Positions 40,238 to 50,759 are shown, counted from the stretch's first letter. The stretch: DNA of 64,000 bases from Plasmodiophora brassicae (GCA_039704465.1 JASFAU010000019.1:62001-126000), one strand, 5' to 3'. Numbers and translations: made by a program. The notes: generated from the sequence alone by a model not told the origin.

Positions 40238-41863
40238 TCAGTCGGCGTCGGCGTCGACGGCAGCGGACGAGTCGCCCGCCGGGACCTTGGCGTACAGGAA
40301 CGCCTTCAGGCGCGTCTGCGTGATGGCGCCCGCCGCCTGCATGCAGGCGCACATCAGCCAGACGGCCCTCTTGTCCATCCGCTCCAGCTGCGCGTGCACA
40401 GGCGAACATCAGATGGCTGCGTCGCGTGTGCCGACCCGACCGCGCTTACGTATAGCAGGGTGACGACGACGATGAAGTTGAGCGGCAGGCGGAACAGGTT
40501 CATGACGGTGCTGCGGATGTCGTCGGGGATGTACCGGCCGCGCAGCGTGCCCATGCCGGGCCAGTACAGGCCGCAGCAGACCTCGAACACGAAGAACGAT
40601 AGCAGGCGCAGCGTGAACGACGGCACCACCGCCGGGATCGCCAGGGCGATCGACGCGACGCCGAACACCTGCGGCAGGAAGTCTTCGACGGGGACCCTGA
40701 GCGACACCAGGTGGCCGAACACCTGCGACCCGTCGTCAATGACGACCGGCGCCGGCACACGCGACGACGCACCTGGCTGCCAATCATCGTGCAGAGCATG
40801 AAGCAGGCAAAGATCCAGCCATGCTCGATGGGGCCGGCGCTCGTCTCGCCCAGCGCCGGGGTCCACAGGAACACGAAGACGTACATGGAGGCCTCGAACA
40901 GCGACTGCGCCGTGCCCAGCACGAGGATCTTGCCGTCGTTGCGGATGCGGCCGATCGCCGACTGGAACGCACGGTTGACGTCGACGCTGGCGTCGCCGTA
41001 ATTCTCGTCCCACGTCGACGAGATGACGACGAGGGCGACGGTCAGCAGCACGGCGGCGACGTCGAACGGGCCGACGGGGCCGAAGAAGTCGTGCGCCGTG
41101 TTGGCGACGATGCCGGCGGCGATGGCGACGATGCCGTTGCCCGTGGTCGACTTCGAGAACGTCATCGACAGGTGGTCGGACGGGAACCCGCGGCTGTGAT
41201 GCTGCTTCACCATCCAGGACTCGAACGACGAGAACAGGATCGAGGTGGAGATCCCGCCCAGCAGCCGGCCGACCAGCAGCCACGCCAGCGAGCTGCTGTG
41301 CTTGACCAGGCAGCCGAGCGCGTACAGGACGCAGAACAGCTGGCAGGACGCCTTCCGGCCGCTGCAAGACGGCACCCGCGTAAGGCACAACGCACCGGGC
41401 AACGGGAACGCCTGCCCCGTACTATTTGTCGGCGATGGACCCGATGAACGTGCCGAAGACCATGCTGGATCCGAACCCGATGACGAACAGGAACGCGATG
41501 GCCTTCTGGTCGAACCCGTAGAACCGGTAGAGTTCGTACCTGAGACAGCGCAGCGGGGTCGTCAACCGCGGGCGGGGAACCACACCATCGGCGGGCGCAC
41601 GCCTACACGTATGGGCCCTGGAGCCAGTCGGACGCCATGACGGTCAGGTAGACGAACAGGTACATCCGTTCGAACGCGACGAACGTCGCGGATCGTTCCG
41701 GGCGGCCGCCGCCGCCGCCGCCGCTGACGTCAATGACGACGGCGCCCCGTTTCGTCCTGGCGGCGTACGCCCTGAACGCGCCCAGCGCCAGGCACAGCAG
41801 CGCGAAGCACGACACGATCATGACCTTGCCCTGGCCGGCGACGTCCGGCGAGTCGTGCGCCAT
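40238..41863 (-). CDS. MFS transporter, MFSD5 (molybdate-anion transporter) like
   Basis: Four or five exons on the minus strand, about 450 residues. N-terminal helix (KVMIVSCFALLCLALGAFRA), then FERMYLFVYLTVMASDWLQG-PYVYELYRFYGFD, which is the family hallmark. Further: FGTFIGSIADK with ACPVGRKASC (the MFS loop 2-3 motif), LVGRLLGGISTSILFSSFES, WMVKQHHSRGFPSD, GIVANTAHD, EASMYVFVFLWTPALGE and GTLRGRYIPDDIRSTVMNLF. About twelve helices can be counted. MFSD5/MOT2-type proteins mediate molybdate uptake in algae. The last exon ends in an acidic AAVDADAD tail with the stop at 40238. A small intron lies near 41395-41440, and another near 40400-40450. It is tail-to-tail with the F-BAR gene, 55 bases apart. 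Confidence 0.85.
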
Positions 41864-42079
41864 CACGGTTGACGGGTGGCCCCGGGCCGCGCACAGAAAC
41901 GCGACGCGGTCACACGGACAGCATCTGACGTCGCGGAGGGGCGCCGCGGACAAAATCGCACTGTGACCCCGACGCCGGATTGGGGGCTTTCATACTGCCA
42001 GTGCCGTTCCGGGTTCCCCCTCGCGCTTGCGCGGTCCAGTCGACGACGCGGTTGTTCCCTGTGCGCTATCTCGTCCGCA

Positions 42080-42415
42080 ATGCTGGCCTGGGCGCTGACG
42101 GCGACCGTGGCCGCCGTCGCCGTTCTGTCGTCCCAGGGCAACAACGTCCATCCCGAACAGGCGCAAGGACATGGTGGTGGCGCCCTACCCAGCAACAGCA
42201 CCGGCGAGCCCCATCGGCGCGTGGTGACCGTTAATGTCGGCGGACGCGCTGCCGAGATCTTCGACCCTGTACCAGCACTCGTCCGCACTGGCGCCAGCTT
42301 TGCCCAGAGGGCGCCCGACGAGGCCTTGATCGTGGACGGACGCACTGAGTTCCGGCGCGAACGCACGCACGCGTGCGACGTCGGGCTGGACGCCGGCCCG
42401 TGCAACCGCTCGTGA
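42080..42415 (+). CDS. Small putative secreted protein
   Basis: Open frame of 111 residues. It starts with a hydrophobic segment that could be a signal peptide (MLAWALTATVAAVAVLSSQG), then a Gly/His/Pro-rich linker with one NST glycosylation site and a short ordered part (RRVVTVNVGGRAAEIFDPVP), ending in a Cys pair (HACDVGLDAGPC). No family recognised. It is squeezed between two divergent genes (MFSD5-like and ABCB), so the frame could also be chance in GC-rich promoter DNA. Confidence 0.35.
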   Translation: MLAWALTATVAAVAVLSSQGNNVHPEQAQGHGGGALPSNSTGEPHRRVVTVNVGGRAAEIFDPVPALVRTGASFAQRAPDEALIVDGRTEFRRERTHACDVGLDAGPCNRS

Positions 42416-42675
42416 CATGCATTATAACGGTACCGCGTCTGGTCGTGTCTCCTCCGTGCGGTAGGTCGGATCGGTCGCGTCACATTCTAGAACTCCCTGC
42501 CTGGCAGCAGCAGCGGCAGGAGCAGCAGCAGCAGCAGGGGTGTGGTGCGACGCGTCCATTCGAACGGAACGGATCGGGGTCGCAGCTGGGCAACCGGTCC
42601 CAGGCGCCACTGGCGCGTGTTCGTGTGCGCCGCCTCTGCCCGCGCCACAACCCGCATTCGCCGAGCACCGGCGGC

Positions 42676-45600
42676 ATGTCGGGGCCGAACACGACCGACG
42701 ATGCCGGGGACGGCAAGGCGGCGCCGGCGTCGTCGCCGCGACGAAAGCCGGCGCGGCGCCCGACCGTGTCGTTCTCGCAGGTCCTGTTCCGGTTCACGAC
42801 CCGGAAGGACCGCGTGATGATGGCGGCGGGCGTCGTGGCGGCCATGGTGGCGGGCGCCGCTCAGCCCCTGATGACGATCGTGTTCGGCGGCCTGGCCGAC
42901 GACCTGGGCGCGTTCCAGATCTGGAAGCAGACCGGGCGCGGCACCGAAACGGACACGAAGTTGCAGGCGGACCTGAACGCCAAGGTGCTCTACTTTGTCT
43001 ACCTGGGCGTCGGCCTGGCCGTCTGCACGTACGCGTACGTGGCGTGCTGGGCGTACACGGCGGAGACGAGCGCGAACCGCCTGCGCAAGGCGTACCTGAA
43101 GGCGACGCTGCGGCAGAACATCGCGTACTTTGACGGGGAGGGCGGCGGGTCGGTCAGCACCCGGATCATCGCCGACACGCAGATGGTCCAGGACGGGATC
43201 GGCGAGAAGGTGCCGCAGCTGGCCATGAACTTCAGCACGTTCGTGTCGGCGTTCATCATCGCGTTCACCAAGTCGTGGCAGCTGACGCTCGTCCTGATCT
43301 GCGCCGTCCCCGCCATGGGCGTCCTGGTCGGCGTGTTCCGCAAGTGGGTCGTGATCTACACGCGCGCCGGCCTCGACAAGTACGCGCTGGCCGGCAACGT
43401 CGCCGAGGAGACGCTCGCCGCCGTCCGGACCGTGCGTGCGTTCTCGGCCGAGGCCAAGCTCCTGTCGCTGTACAGGCGCATGCTGCTCGACGCCGAGCGC
43501 GTCGGCATCAAGAAGCAGCTGCTGACCGGCGTCGTGTTCGGCATGTTCCAGTTCATCATCTACAACATGTACAGCCTGGCGTTCTACTACGGCGGCACGT
43601 TGCTGATCAACGGCGACCTGACGCCGGGCAACATCGTCACGTGCTACATGGCCGTCCTGATCGGGGCGTTCACCGTCGCCGGCTCCAGCGGCAGCCTGCA
43701 GAACATCGGGTTCGCCATCGGCGCCGCCACGACGCTCTACGAGACGATCGACCGCGTGCCGCCCATCGACGTCTACAGCGAGGGCGGCACGAAGCCCGCC
43801 CGGGTGGACGGGGCCATCCGCGCCCGCCAGGTCTGCTTCCGGTACCCGTCGCGGCCGGACCAGCCCGCGCTGATCGACTTCGACCTGGACGTCGCGCCCG
43901 GCCAGACCTGCGCCCTGGTCGGGTCGTCCGGGTCGGGCAAGTCCACCCTGTTCCAGCTGCTCGAGCGCTTCTACGAGGCGGACAGCGGCACCGTCGAGCT
44001 GGACGGCGTCGACGTGCGCGCCCTGAACGTGCGCTGGCTGCGCACCCAGATCGGGTACGTGACGCAGGAGCCGACCCTGTTCAAGGCGTCCATCGCCGAG
44101 AACGTGGCCCACGGCCTGATCGGCACCGACCTGCAGGCGCTGCCGCCGGAGCGCCAGCGCGAGCTGGTCGTCGACGCGTGCCGCCAGGCGAACGCCCACG
44201 ACTTCATCAGCAAGCTGCCCGACGGGTACGACACGCAGATCGGCGAACGCGGCCTGCTGCTGTCGGGCGGGCAGAAGCAGCGCATCGCGATCGCCAGGAG
44301 CATCGTGAAGAACCCGCGCCTGCTGCTGCTGGACGAGGCGACGTCGGCGCTGGACACGCACAGCGAGCGCGTCGTCCAGGAGGCGCTGGACCAGGCGTCC
44401 AAGGGGCGCACGACGCTCGTGATCGCGCACCGCCTCAGCACGATCCGCCACGCCGACAAGATTGTCGTCATGGACCAGGGCCGCGTCGTCGAGCAGGGCA
44501 CGCACGAGTCGCTGATGCGCGTGGACGCCGGCATGTACCGGCGCCTGGTCGACGCGCAGGCCATCACGATGGCCCGGGCCGGCCTGCCGCCGTCCGGGTC
44601 GCACGTCAACCTGAACGACGCCAAGAAGGTCGACCCGGACGCCGTCCAGATCGCCAGCGGCAGCGACCCGGCCGTCGTCGTCGACGCCGCCGCCGCCGCC
44701 GAGCAGCGCCTGAACGGCGTCTTTGTCGGCGGCGGCTTCACCGTCATGTGGGAGATCCTGCGGTTGAACGCGCCCGAGGCCCAGTACATTGCGGTCGGCC
44801 TGCTGGGCGCCGTCATCAGCGGCGCCATCATGCCGGCGTTCGCCTACATCTTCGGGCGCATCCTCGAGGTGTTCTACGAGAAGGGCCCCGACCTGCGCGC
44901 CGACACGAACTTCTGGGCCCTCATGTTCTTCGTCATCTCGCTGGCCGGCTTCCTGGGCAACTACCTCAAGTTCACGTTCTTCGGCATCAGCGGCGAGAAG
45001 CTGACGACGCGGATACGCGACCGGAGCCTGGAGGCGATGCTGAGCCAGGAGATTGGCTGGTTCGACGAGGCGCGCAACTCGGTCGGCGCGCTGACCACGT
45101 CGCTGTCGTCGGCGGCGACCCAGATCCAGTACATGTCGGGGTCGACGCTCGGCTCCATGCTCGAGCTGTGCACCGGCGTCGTCGGCGCCGCGCTCGTCTC
45201 GCTGATCACGGGCTGGGAGCTGGCGCTCGTCGTCCTGGCCTGCCTGCCGCTGATCGTCGCCAGCAACAAGAAGCGCATGGACATGATGCGCAAGGGCAAC
45301 ATCGCCACCAAGGAGTACTACGAGAAGTCGGCGCAGGTCGCCTGCGAGGCGGTCGGCGCCATGCGCACGGTGGCGTCGCTGACGCGCGAGCAGCACGTCT
45401 ACGACCTGTACTGCCGCGACCTGGTCGAGCCGCTCGCCATCGGCACGCACCACGCGATCTACGGCTCCGTCCTGTTCGCCCTGAGCGAATCGATGACGTT
45501 CCTGGTGAACGCGGTCGCGTTCGCGTTCGGCGGGTACCTGTTCATCCACCACGGGTACACGACGCAGCGCATGTTCACCGTGCTGATGGCCGTCATCTTC

Positions 45601-46497
45601 GCCGGCCAGTCGTCCGGGCGCGTCTTCAGCATGATGCCCGACCTGACCAAGGCGCTGCTGTACGCGCGCGACGTCCTCGGCCTGCTGGCGCGCACGCCGC
45701 TCGTCGCCAACCCGACGACGTCGCCCGTCGTCGCCACGCACGACAACACGCCCGGCCTGATCGAGTTCAAGGACGTCCAGTTCGAGTACCCGACGCGCCC
45801 GGGCCTGCGCGTCCTTCGCGGCCTGTCGATCACGGTGCAACCGGGGCAGTACGTCGCCCTGGTCGGCGCCAGCGGGTGCGGCAAGTCGACGGCCGTCGGC
45901 CTCGTCGAGCGCTTCTACGACGTGCAGGCCGGCCAGGTCCTGATCGACGGGCGCGACGTGTCGTCGATCGACCTGCGGTCGCTGCGCCAGGTCGTGTCGA
46001 TCGTGACGCAGGAGCCGTCGCTGTTCCACATGACGGTGAAGGACAACATCCTGCTGGGCGTGCCCGACCCGGCGGCCGTGTCGCAGGCGGAGATCGAGCA
46101 GGCCGCCCGCGACGCCAACATCCACGACTTTATCGCGTCCATGGCCGACGGGTACGCCACGAACGTCGGCGCCAAGGGCGGGCAGCTGTCGGGCGGGCAG
46201 AAGCAGCGCATCGCGATCGCCAGGGCCATCATCCTGAAGCCGCGCATCCTGCTGCTGGACGAGTCGACGTCGGCGCTGGACGCCACGTCCGAGAAGGTCG
46301 TCCAGGCGGCGCTGGACCAGGCCGCCCGGGGCCGATCCACGATCTCGATCGCGCACCGCCTGTCGACCATCAAGCACGCCGACCAGATCTACGTCCTGCA
46401 GAACGGCGTCGTCGTCGAGCACGGCACGCACGACGAGCTCGTCGGCATCGACGGCCTGTACCGGTTGCTGGCGTCGCAGCAGGACCTGAACTCGTAG
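42676..46497 (+). CDS. Full-length ABCB (P-glycoprotein/MDR) transporter, intronless
   Basis: 1273 residues in a single exon. Order: TMD1 (from about residue 50, MMAAGVVAAMVAGAAQPLMT), NBD1 with Walker A GSSGSGKST, Q-loop YVTQEP, signature LLSGGQKQR, Walker B LLLLDEATSALD and H-loop IAHRLS. A linker follows, then TMD2 (YIAVGLLGAVISGAIMPAFA) and NBD2 with GASGCGKST, QLSGGQKQR, LLLDESTSALD and IAHRLS. Both ATP sites look intact. Such exporters move hydrophobic compounds or lipids out of the cell at the plasma membrane. Start MSGPNTTDD is the first sensible Met; the frame is open 300 bases earlier, but that part is low-complexity. It is the longest intronless gene here, in contrast to its neighbours. 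A GC-rich codon pattern makes long shadow frames on both strands. Confidence 0.94.
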   Translation: MSGPNTTDDAGDGKAAPASSPRRKPARRPTVSFSQVLFRFTTRKDRVMMAAGVVAAMVAGAAQPLMTIVFGGLADDLGAFQIWKQTGRGTETDTKLQADLNAKVLYFVYLGVGLAVCTYAYVACWAYTAETSANRLRKAYLKATLRQNIAYFDGEGGGSVSTRIIADTQMVQDGIGEKVPQLAMNFSTFVSAFIIAFTKSWQLTLVLICAVPAMGVLVGVFRKWVVIYTRAGLDKYALAGNVAEETLAAVRTVRAFSAEAKLLSLYRRMLLDAERVGIKKQLLTGVVFGMFQFIIYNMYSLAFYYGGTLLINGDLTPGNIVTCYMAVLIGAFTVAGSSGSLQNIGFAIGAATTLYETIDRVPPIDVYSEGGTKPARVDGAIRARQVCFRYPSRPDQPALIDFDLDVAPGQTCALVGSSGSGKSTLFQLLERFYEADSGTVELDGVDVRALNVRWLRTQIGYVTQEPTLFKASIAENVAHGLIGTDLQALPPERQRELVVDACRQANAHDFISKLPDGYDTQIGERGLLLSGGQKQRIAIARSIVKNPRLLLLDEATSALDTHSERVVQEALDQASKGRTTLVIAHRLSTIRHADKIVVMDQGRVVEQGTHESLMRVDAGMYRRLVDAQAITMARAGLPPSGSHVNLNDAKKVDPDAVQIASGSDPAVVVDAAAAAEQRLNGVFVGGGFTVMWEILRLNAPEAQYIAVGLLGAVISGAIMPAFAYIFGRILEVFYEKGPDLRADTNFWALMFFVISLAGFLGNYLKFTFFGISGEKLTTRIRDRSLEAMLSQEIGWFDEARNSVGALTTSLSSAATQIQYMSGSTLGSMLELCTGVVGAALVSLITGWELALVVLACLPLIVASNKKRMDMMRKGNIATKEYYEKSAQVACEAVGAMRTVASLTREQHVYDLYCRDLVEPLAIGTHHAIYGSVLFALSESMTFLVNAVAFAFGGYLFIHHGYTTQRMFTVLMAVIFAGQSSGRVFSMMPDLTKALLYARDVLGLLARTPLVANPTTSPVVATHDNTPGLIEFKDVQFEYPTRPGLRVLRGLSITVQPGQYVALVGASGCGKSTAVGLVERFYDVQAGQVLIDGRDVSSIDLRSLRQVVSIVTQEPSLFHMTVKDNILLGVPDPAAVSQAEIEQAARDANIHDFIASMADGYATNVGAKGGQLSGGQKQRIAIARAIILKPRILLLDESTSALDATSEKVVQAALDQAARGRSTISIAHRLSTIKHADQIYVLQNGVVVEHGTHDELVGIDGLYRLLASQQDLNS

Positions 46498-46559
46498 GCA
46501 TTCGGGTGGGCAGCGACATCCGCATCTATACATACACGCTGGTGGCGGCGCGGCCGGGC

Positions 46560-47882
46560 TCACCGCGTCTGCGGCAGCACCGGAGCCGCACGTCGGAGAC
46601 GCGGCGGGGCGCACCACCAGTCGAGGCGCGACGAGCGCACCCGGACGAGGTACAGCGCGCTGGTGGCCTGCATGGACGACGCCGTCGTCTGGGCGGCGTA
46701 CGCCATCAGGAAGTGCATCGGCGACCGGTTCTGCACGCAGACGAAGACGACCTGGCAGGCGAGGAACAGGTAGCCGAGGGCCAGCGCCGTCGCCATGCGC
46801 CGGCGCAGGTCGATCCGGGCGCGGTACTCGGCGCCGGGCAGGCCGAGCTGGGAGCTCCCGACCAGCAGGCGCTTCAGGATGGCGAGGGCGTCGCGCGACG
46901 ACGCCACGCTGAACAGCACGCTGGTCGACAGGAACAGCAGCCAGGTGGCGACGGCGCCGGTTGGGATCGTCTCCGTCACGGCCGAGGCGACCGTCACGAC
47001 CAGCATCAGCGCGATCAGCGAGACGGCCAGGATCTGGACGCCGCGATCGACCACCGCTTGCAGGAGGGCGGCCGGCTCGGCCCCGTCCTGTTTGGCGCGT
47101 TTCAGCGCGACGCTGATGCAGAGGCGGGCCAGCGACGAGAACGGGTAGTTGCCCACCAGGGTGTACACGAGCGCGTTGAACGGCAGGCCCTGGTCGTGTC
47201 GCCAGGCGATGTTGGCGCATTTGACGGCGGTGATCATTTGCGAGGCGACGATCAGGACGATCGCCAGGAGGCCCGGCGCGGGCGCCCGCCGCCACCGCCC
47301 GTTCTCGTCGACGATGGACGCCAGGAACCTCGCCATCGCCAGCAGCACGTTCGCCATGTTCAGGATCGCGATGCCGGCGAACACGTTCGTGGTGACGGGC
47401 GACAGCAGCGCGGCGGCCGCCGGGTTGTCGTCCGGGTCGGTCGACGACATTCGCACGGTGTCGCCGACCGCAACGTCGCCGACGTCGTCGATGGCGATGA
47501 CGATGGGCAGCCGGGCGAGCGTGTCGGCGTTCGGCACCCAGTACCACCAGGCGGTCAGCTGCATCATGGTCTGGAGCTGGGACGCCGGCCCCGACACGTA
47601 CAGGACCAGGCCGACGCACCCCAGCGCGGTGCACTCGTCGGCCCAGTCGGCCAGGCTCGTGGCGAACGTGCGAATCTCGGCAATGGCGACCTGGCCGGAG
47701 ACGTTGCGCCCGGGATACCACGTGGCGGCGGGCGCCTCGACGACGAACGATGCGTTGCCGAACGCCAACGAGTAGCTGGTCAGCGTGCGGCCCTGGCCGG
47801 TGGCGCTCGATATCGTCAGCGCCGCGTCGGCGCCGCAGGCCAGAAGCGCCCATGCCAGTGGAGCGAGCCACATGCTATGCAC
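46560..47882 (-). CDS. Seven-helix receptor-like protein with PA-like ectodomain (divergent paralogue C)
   Basis: 440 residues, intronless. Signal peptide (MWLAPLAWALLACGADA) and an ectodomain clearly related to copies A and B: LAFGNASFVVEAPAATWYPG against VLGNTSFDVAANALYLIRP, SLADWADECTALGCVGLVLY against DYQGWADACSSKALSCRAII, and RLPIVIAIDDVGDV against DVPMVIMTPEQTSEL. Seven helices follow (for example GLLAIVLIVASQMITAVKCA, VQILAVSLIALMLVVTVASA, MATALALGYLFLACQVVFVC). The C-terminus is short and Arg/Pro-rich. It lies head-on to the ABCB gene, 60 bases apart. GC content here matches the surrounding block, unlike copies A and B, so this may be the older, resident member of the family. The WADxC...C pair probably forms a disulphide. 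Confidence 0.75.
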   Translation of the reverse strand: MHSMWLAPLAWALLACGADAALTISSATGQGRTLTSYSLAFGNASFVVEAPAATWYPGRNVSGQVAIAEIRTFATSLADWADECTALGCVGLVLYVSGPASQLQTMMQLTAWWYWVPNADTLARLPIVIAIDDVGDVAVGDTVRMSSTDPDDNPAAAALLSPVTTNVFAGIAILNMANVLLAMARFLASIVDENGRWRRAPAPGLLAIVLIVASQMITAVKCANIAWRHDQGLPFNALVYTLVGNYPFSSLARLCISVALKRAKQDGAEPAALLQAVVDRGVQILAVSLIALMLVVTVASAVTETIPTGAVATWLLFLSTSVLFSVASSRDALAILKRLLVGSSQLGLPGAEYRARIDLRRRMATALALGYLFLACQVVFVCVQNRSPMHFLMAYAAQTTASSMQATSALYLVRVRSSRLDWWCAPPRLRRAAPVLPQTR

Positions 47883-48941
47883 CTCTCAACCGACGGTGAT
47901 ATCCGACGAGCGGGACAATATCTGGACCGTACCCGGGTGAACCCTCCAGTGACAGTTCGCGTTGGAACGTCTCGTTTATCGGTGCATGGGTCAGCTGCGG
48001 CCACCACCGTCGGAGCCATGGCCCGCACAGAAGGAACAACGGGGGTTGGTGAATAGAATCGCGCCAGCGCGCTCGTTGTCGCTGCCTGCGGGCACGATCA
48101 GGTTTACGTCATCGCCACTACGGGGAACAGGAACGTCGGCGGGCACACGCCCAGACAGTGTGGGAGTGATCCGGCAATCAAGCAGCGCAGGCACGTCTGG
48201 CAAGTACGGGCGGCTTGGCGTCGACGTCTGCAGCGCTGACCATCGCAGGCGATTAGATTGGCTCATTATAAATACGCAGCGGAGAACGCCAATATCCCTA
48301 CCCGATTGCTGGAACATGGCCAGGCCCATCACGATCGCCGCCCCGATCACTGCGAGCCGTCTCTTGGATTGCACACGACACGGTGGACGGATCCGGGCCG
48401 TTGCTTGTAGATCGAGAGAAGGTACGACGTGGCGGCCATCGTCGAGTACAGGAGCAGGACGACGTGGCGCGATGCAGACTTTAGGTGCCGATGGCGTGAC
48501 GCTCCCTGTCCGGATCACATCCAGTAGAGCGTCTGGCAGGGTTGCCAGTGACGGGCGGGCTTCGCTGATGGCCATCTCTTCGATCCTGGCTTTCCCAGCG
48601 CCAAGCCAGGAGTTGCCCCGTCTCCACATCGGCGCCAGGCCGACCGTCACCGATGTCGTCCGCGTCGACACCTGCTCGACCTGGATGTGCGTATCCACGT
48701 CCAGGACCAGGCCGACCATCGCGATCGTGATCCGGGTCTGGATCGAGTAGATCGCCACCGTCTGCGACACGTACCCGAACCTGCGGAAAGGTAAGAGCAT
48801 GATTGTTGGACGCATCGATCGTCGGCCTACGAATGGTTTGCCCTGCAGTCGGGCACAACGCCAAACCGACTTGGACCTTTCCCTGCCAGGCGTTTCACGT
48901 ACCGATGACCTGAATGCCGGGGGAGGGGGCGCGTTAATCAC
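47883..48941 (-). CDS. Uncertain hypothetical frame, possibly part of a small membrane-protein gene
   Basis: A minus frame of 316 residues runs from 48941 to about 47991. It contains one hydrophobic stretch (RRLAVIGAAIVMGLAMFQQ) and a segment with an intron-like GTAGGG...GCTGCAG (about 48208-48275), after which SRPYLPDVPALLDC is read. The neighbouring frame 48938-49549 also has a hydrophobic stretch followed by HRPYLPERV, so the two may be related small membrane proteins. Domain identity, start and exon structure are all unclear. Confidence 0.25.
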
Positions 48942-49549
48942 ATGGAACGCACACGGTACGGACAGGGCGAACCTCGGGGGCGTTCGCCCTGCCAGACCCC
49001 CCGGGCGTTCGGGGCGTCGCTGTGCCCAGCGAGAAACACGTCACGCTCGATGGCGTCGGTGAGCAGCGCTTCGCATACGAGTTCAAAGTCGACATCGTCG
49101 AGCCGCCTATCGACAACAATGGTCATGTCGGATCGCGTCGCCAGCAGCGGGATCGGGTCGTTCAAGACAACGAGTAATTGCTCGCCGGCGCATCCGCCGC
49201 CGTCAGGGGCAGGCGTTGCCTCCGACCGGACCCGCTCGGGCAGGTACGGGCGATGGGCGCCACAGCCGCGAACCTGTTGGCAACGGTGCATGGCGTAAAC
49301 GGTGGCGCTCGTGACGACGGCAACAGCCAGAGCGCGGTTCCAGGATACGGAACGAACCAAGCGCGTCAGCCGATGTGCCAGTGCGTGTGCGATTGAGGCG
49401 GGCGAACGGAGTCGAACAAGACGCGGTGGCAGAGCATTTGCCGGGTGAGGACCAGACTCGTCAGCCAGGGCGTCGCCTGCCATCGCGATCGCCAGGGCAG
49501 CGATGATGACGCCGGACGTCGCCACTTCGAGCATCGCGATACGGCGCAC
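48938..49549 (-). CDS. Hypothetical small membrane protein
   Basis: Open minus frame of 203 residues with an N-terminal hydrophobic segment (MLEVATSGVIIAALAIAMAG), a second one (NRALAVAVVTSATVYAM), and then an ordered-looking domain (EQLLVVLNDPIPLLATRSDM, TIVVDRRLDDVDFELVCEAL). I do not recognise it. The alternation of acidic and hydrophobic residues in the last part looks like a real soluble domain. No signal of splicing was identified. Confidence 0.35.
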   Translation of the reverse strand: MRRIAMLEVATSGVIIAALAIAMAGDALADESGPHPANALPPRLVRLRSPASIAHALAHRLTRLVRSVSWNRALAVAVVTSATVYAMHRCQQVRGCGAHRPYLPERVRSEATPAPDGGGCAGEQLLVVLNDPIPLLATRSDMTIVVDRRLDDVDFELVCEALLTDAIERDVFLAGHSDAPNARGVWQGERPRGSPCPYRVRSM

Positions 49550-50103
49550 GTCTCAGCACTGTGGCCAGGGCGGCGCGTGGTAACACGGGATCGTTCCAAG
49601 CTCGGCGGTGCTCCGGTCGGGTGACGGGTGTCACTGTTCCGGACACCAAATATAGGCTCAGGCGAACCGGGACGTGCGAGCGCAGGCCCACACGGCATCA
49701 CGACACACGGGCACTTCCGGCCTCCATTCGGCTGTCTGACGAGTCGGGGCCACCGGCCGCTGACAGGCAGCCTTCGCGTCAAACTGCTGGTCAGCGATAA
49801 CCCCCGTCTCCCCCTGCCGTTTTCCAGAGCGATGAGCACCGTCGTCCACCCATATCATGCATATTGTGAGCAGGAACCACGTTGCCTGTACTGCTGCATC
49901 GTTGGCATCTGTCTGAACGCGCGGTGACAGACGCCAGATTACAGAGACGAAAAAGCGCGGCTCTGACGGGCGGTTCTGCGTTGAAACGTGGGCGACGTTC
50001 TATTGGCCCACAACCCTTCGAAAGCGCCGAGTTGGTCCCAGTCGGGAAGTGCTGCGCCCGAGCTCCGACCGTCCCACCGTCATTCACCCAGAGAGCCCCA
50101 GCT

Positions 50104-50597
50104 ATGGTGTTTGTTGGGCCTACCGCGCTTGCATTGTGTGCGCTGTCGGCGCTGGTGGACGCAGGCGCGTACAACCTGTGGAATAGCAGCAATGCGCTGT
50201 ACATCATGACAAATGGGGACCCAACAGCCATCACGCAGACAACGGGGCAGAGCCAAACCTTTGCAGCCGCCAATCCCGAGTGGAACGTGTTCTATTCCCT
50301 CACTGATGGCCAACGGTACACATTCGGCGGACAAACGCTAACCAGGTGCTGATCGACATCGCATCACCTAGGATGAAGAAGGACCTGGAGCTGCTGCTGC
50401 AGGTCGAAGAGGGCTCGGAAGCGATTTTATGGATGGCGGGCGGCCAGGCGACACGCCGATCGCGCCGAAGGATAATTTCGGATCCCGCCCGAACATCCTC
50501 TTGGTTTGCTAAGCGTGCTTCAATAAAGGAACAACCTCCGATGATTCCAGGCCTGTCTACCGTGCACACGCTTCATCAGCGCGGGCATGCCGCCTGA
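50104..50597 (+). pseudogene. Fragment of a secreted-protein gene
   Basis: A start at 50104 gives a signal peptide (MVFVGPTALALCALSALVDA) and 60 further residues (NLWNSSNALYIMTNGDPTAI). The frame stops at 50350, but another frame continues as VLIDIASPRMKKDLELLLQV with EEGSEAILWMAGG, which looks like the next part of the same domain. The pattern LIDIAS...GSEAILWMAG recalls a PA-type core, but the link is weak. Beyond 50470 coding character is lost. A frame break of one base, or an undetected intron, separates the pieces. Confidence 0.35.
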
Positions 50598-50759
50598 TCC
50601 CCGTCGATCCGGCGCGCGTCATATCATATTGCGCAACCTCACTTTAATCACATACACTTGTACTGGGGTGGCTGTGACTAAACTGGGGGTGGTGACTATA
50701 TCGAGTTACCCCGAATTGAAACGCAGGAGTTTACGTGTAAAATGCAGTATATTTTACAC
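50598..50759. other. AT-rich spacer
   Basis: Short AT-rich stretch downstream of the secreted-protein fragment and of the ankyrin-like gene's stop. AATGCAGTATATTTTACAC may belong to a 3' end. No gene seen. Confidence 0.25.

Noticed and set aside
42487..47871. A minus-strand frame of nearly 1,800 codons opposite the ABCB gene, and a plus-strand frame of almost 1,600 codons overlapping it (43275-48056).
   Set aside because: Both are shadows of GC-rich codon usage; the predicted proteins are strings of Arg, Gly, Pro, Asp and Val without domains, while the ABCB frame has all family motifs.
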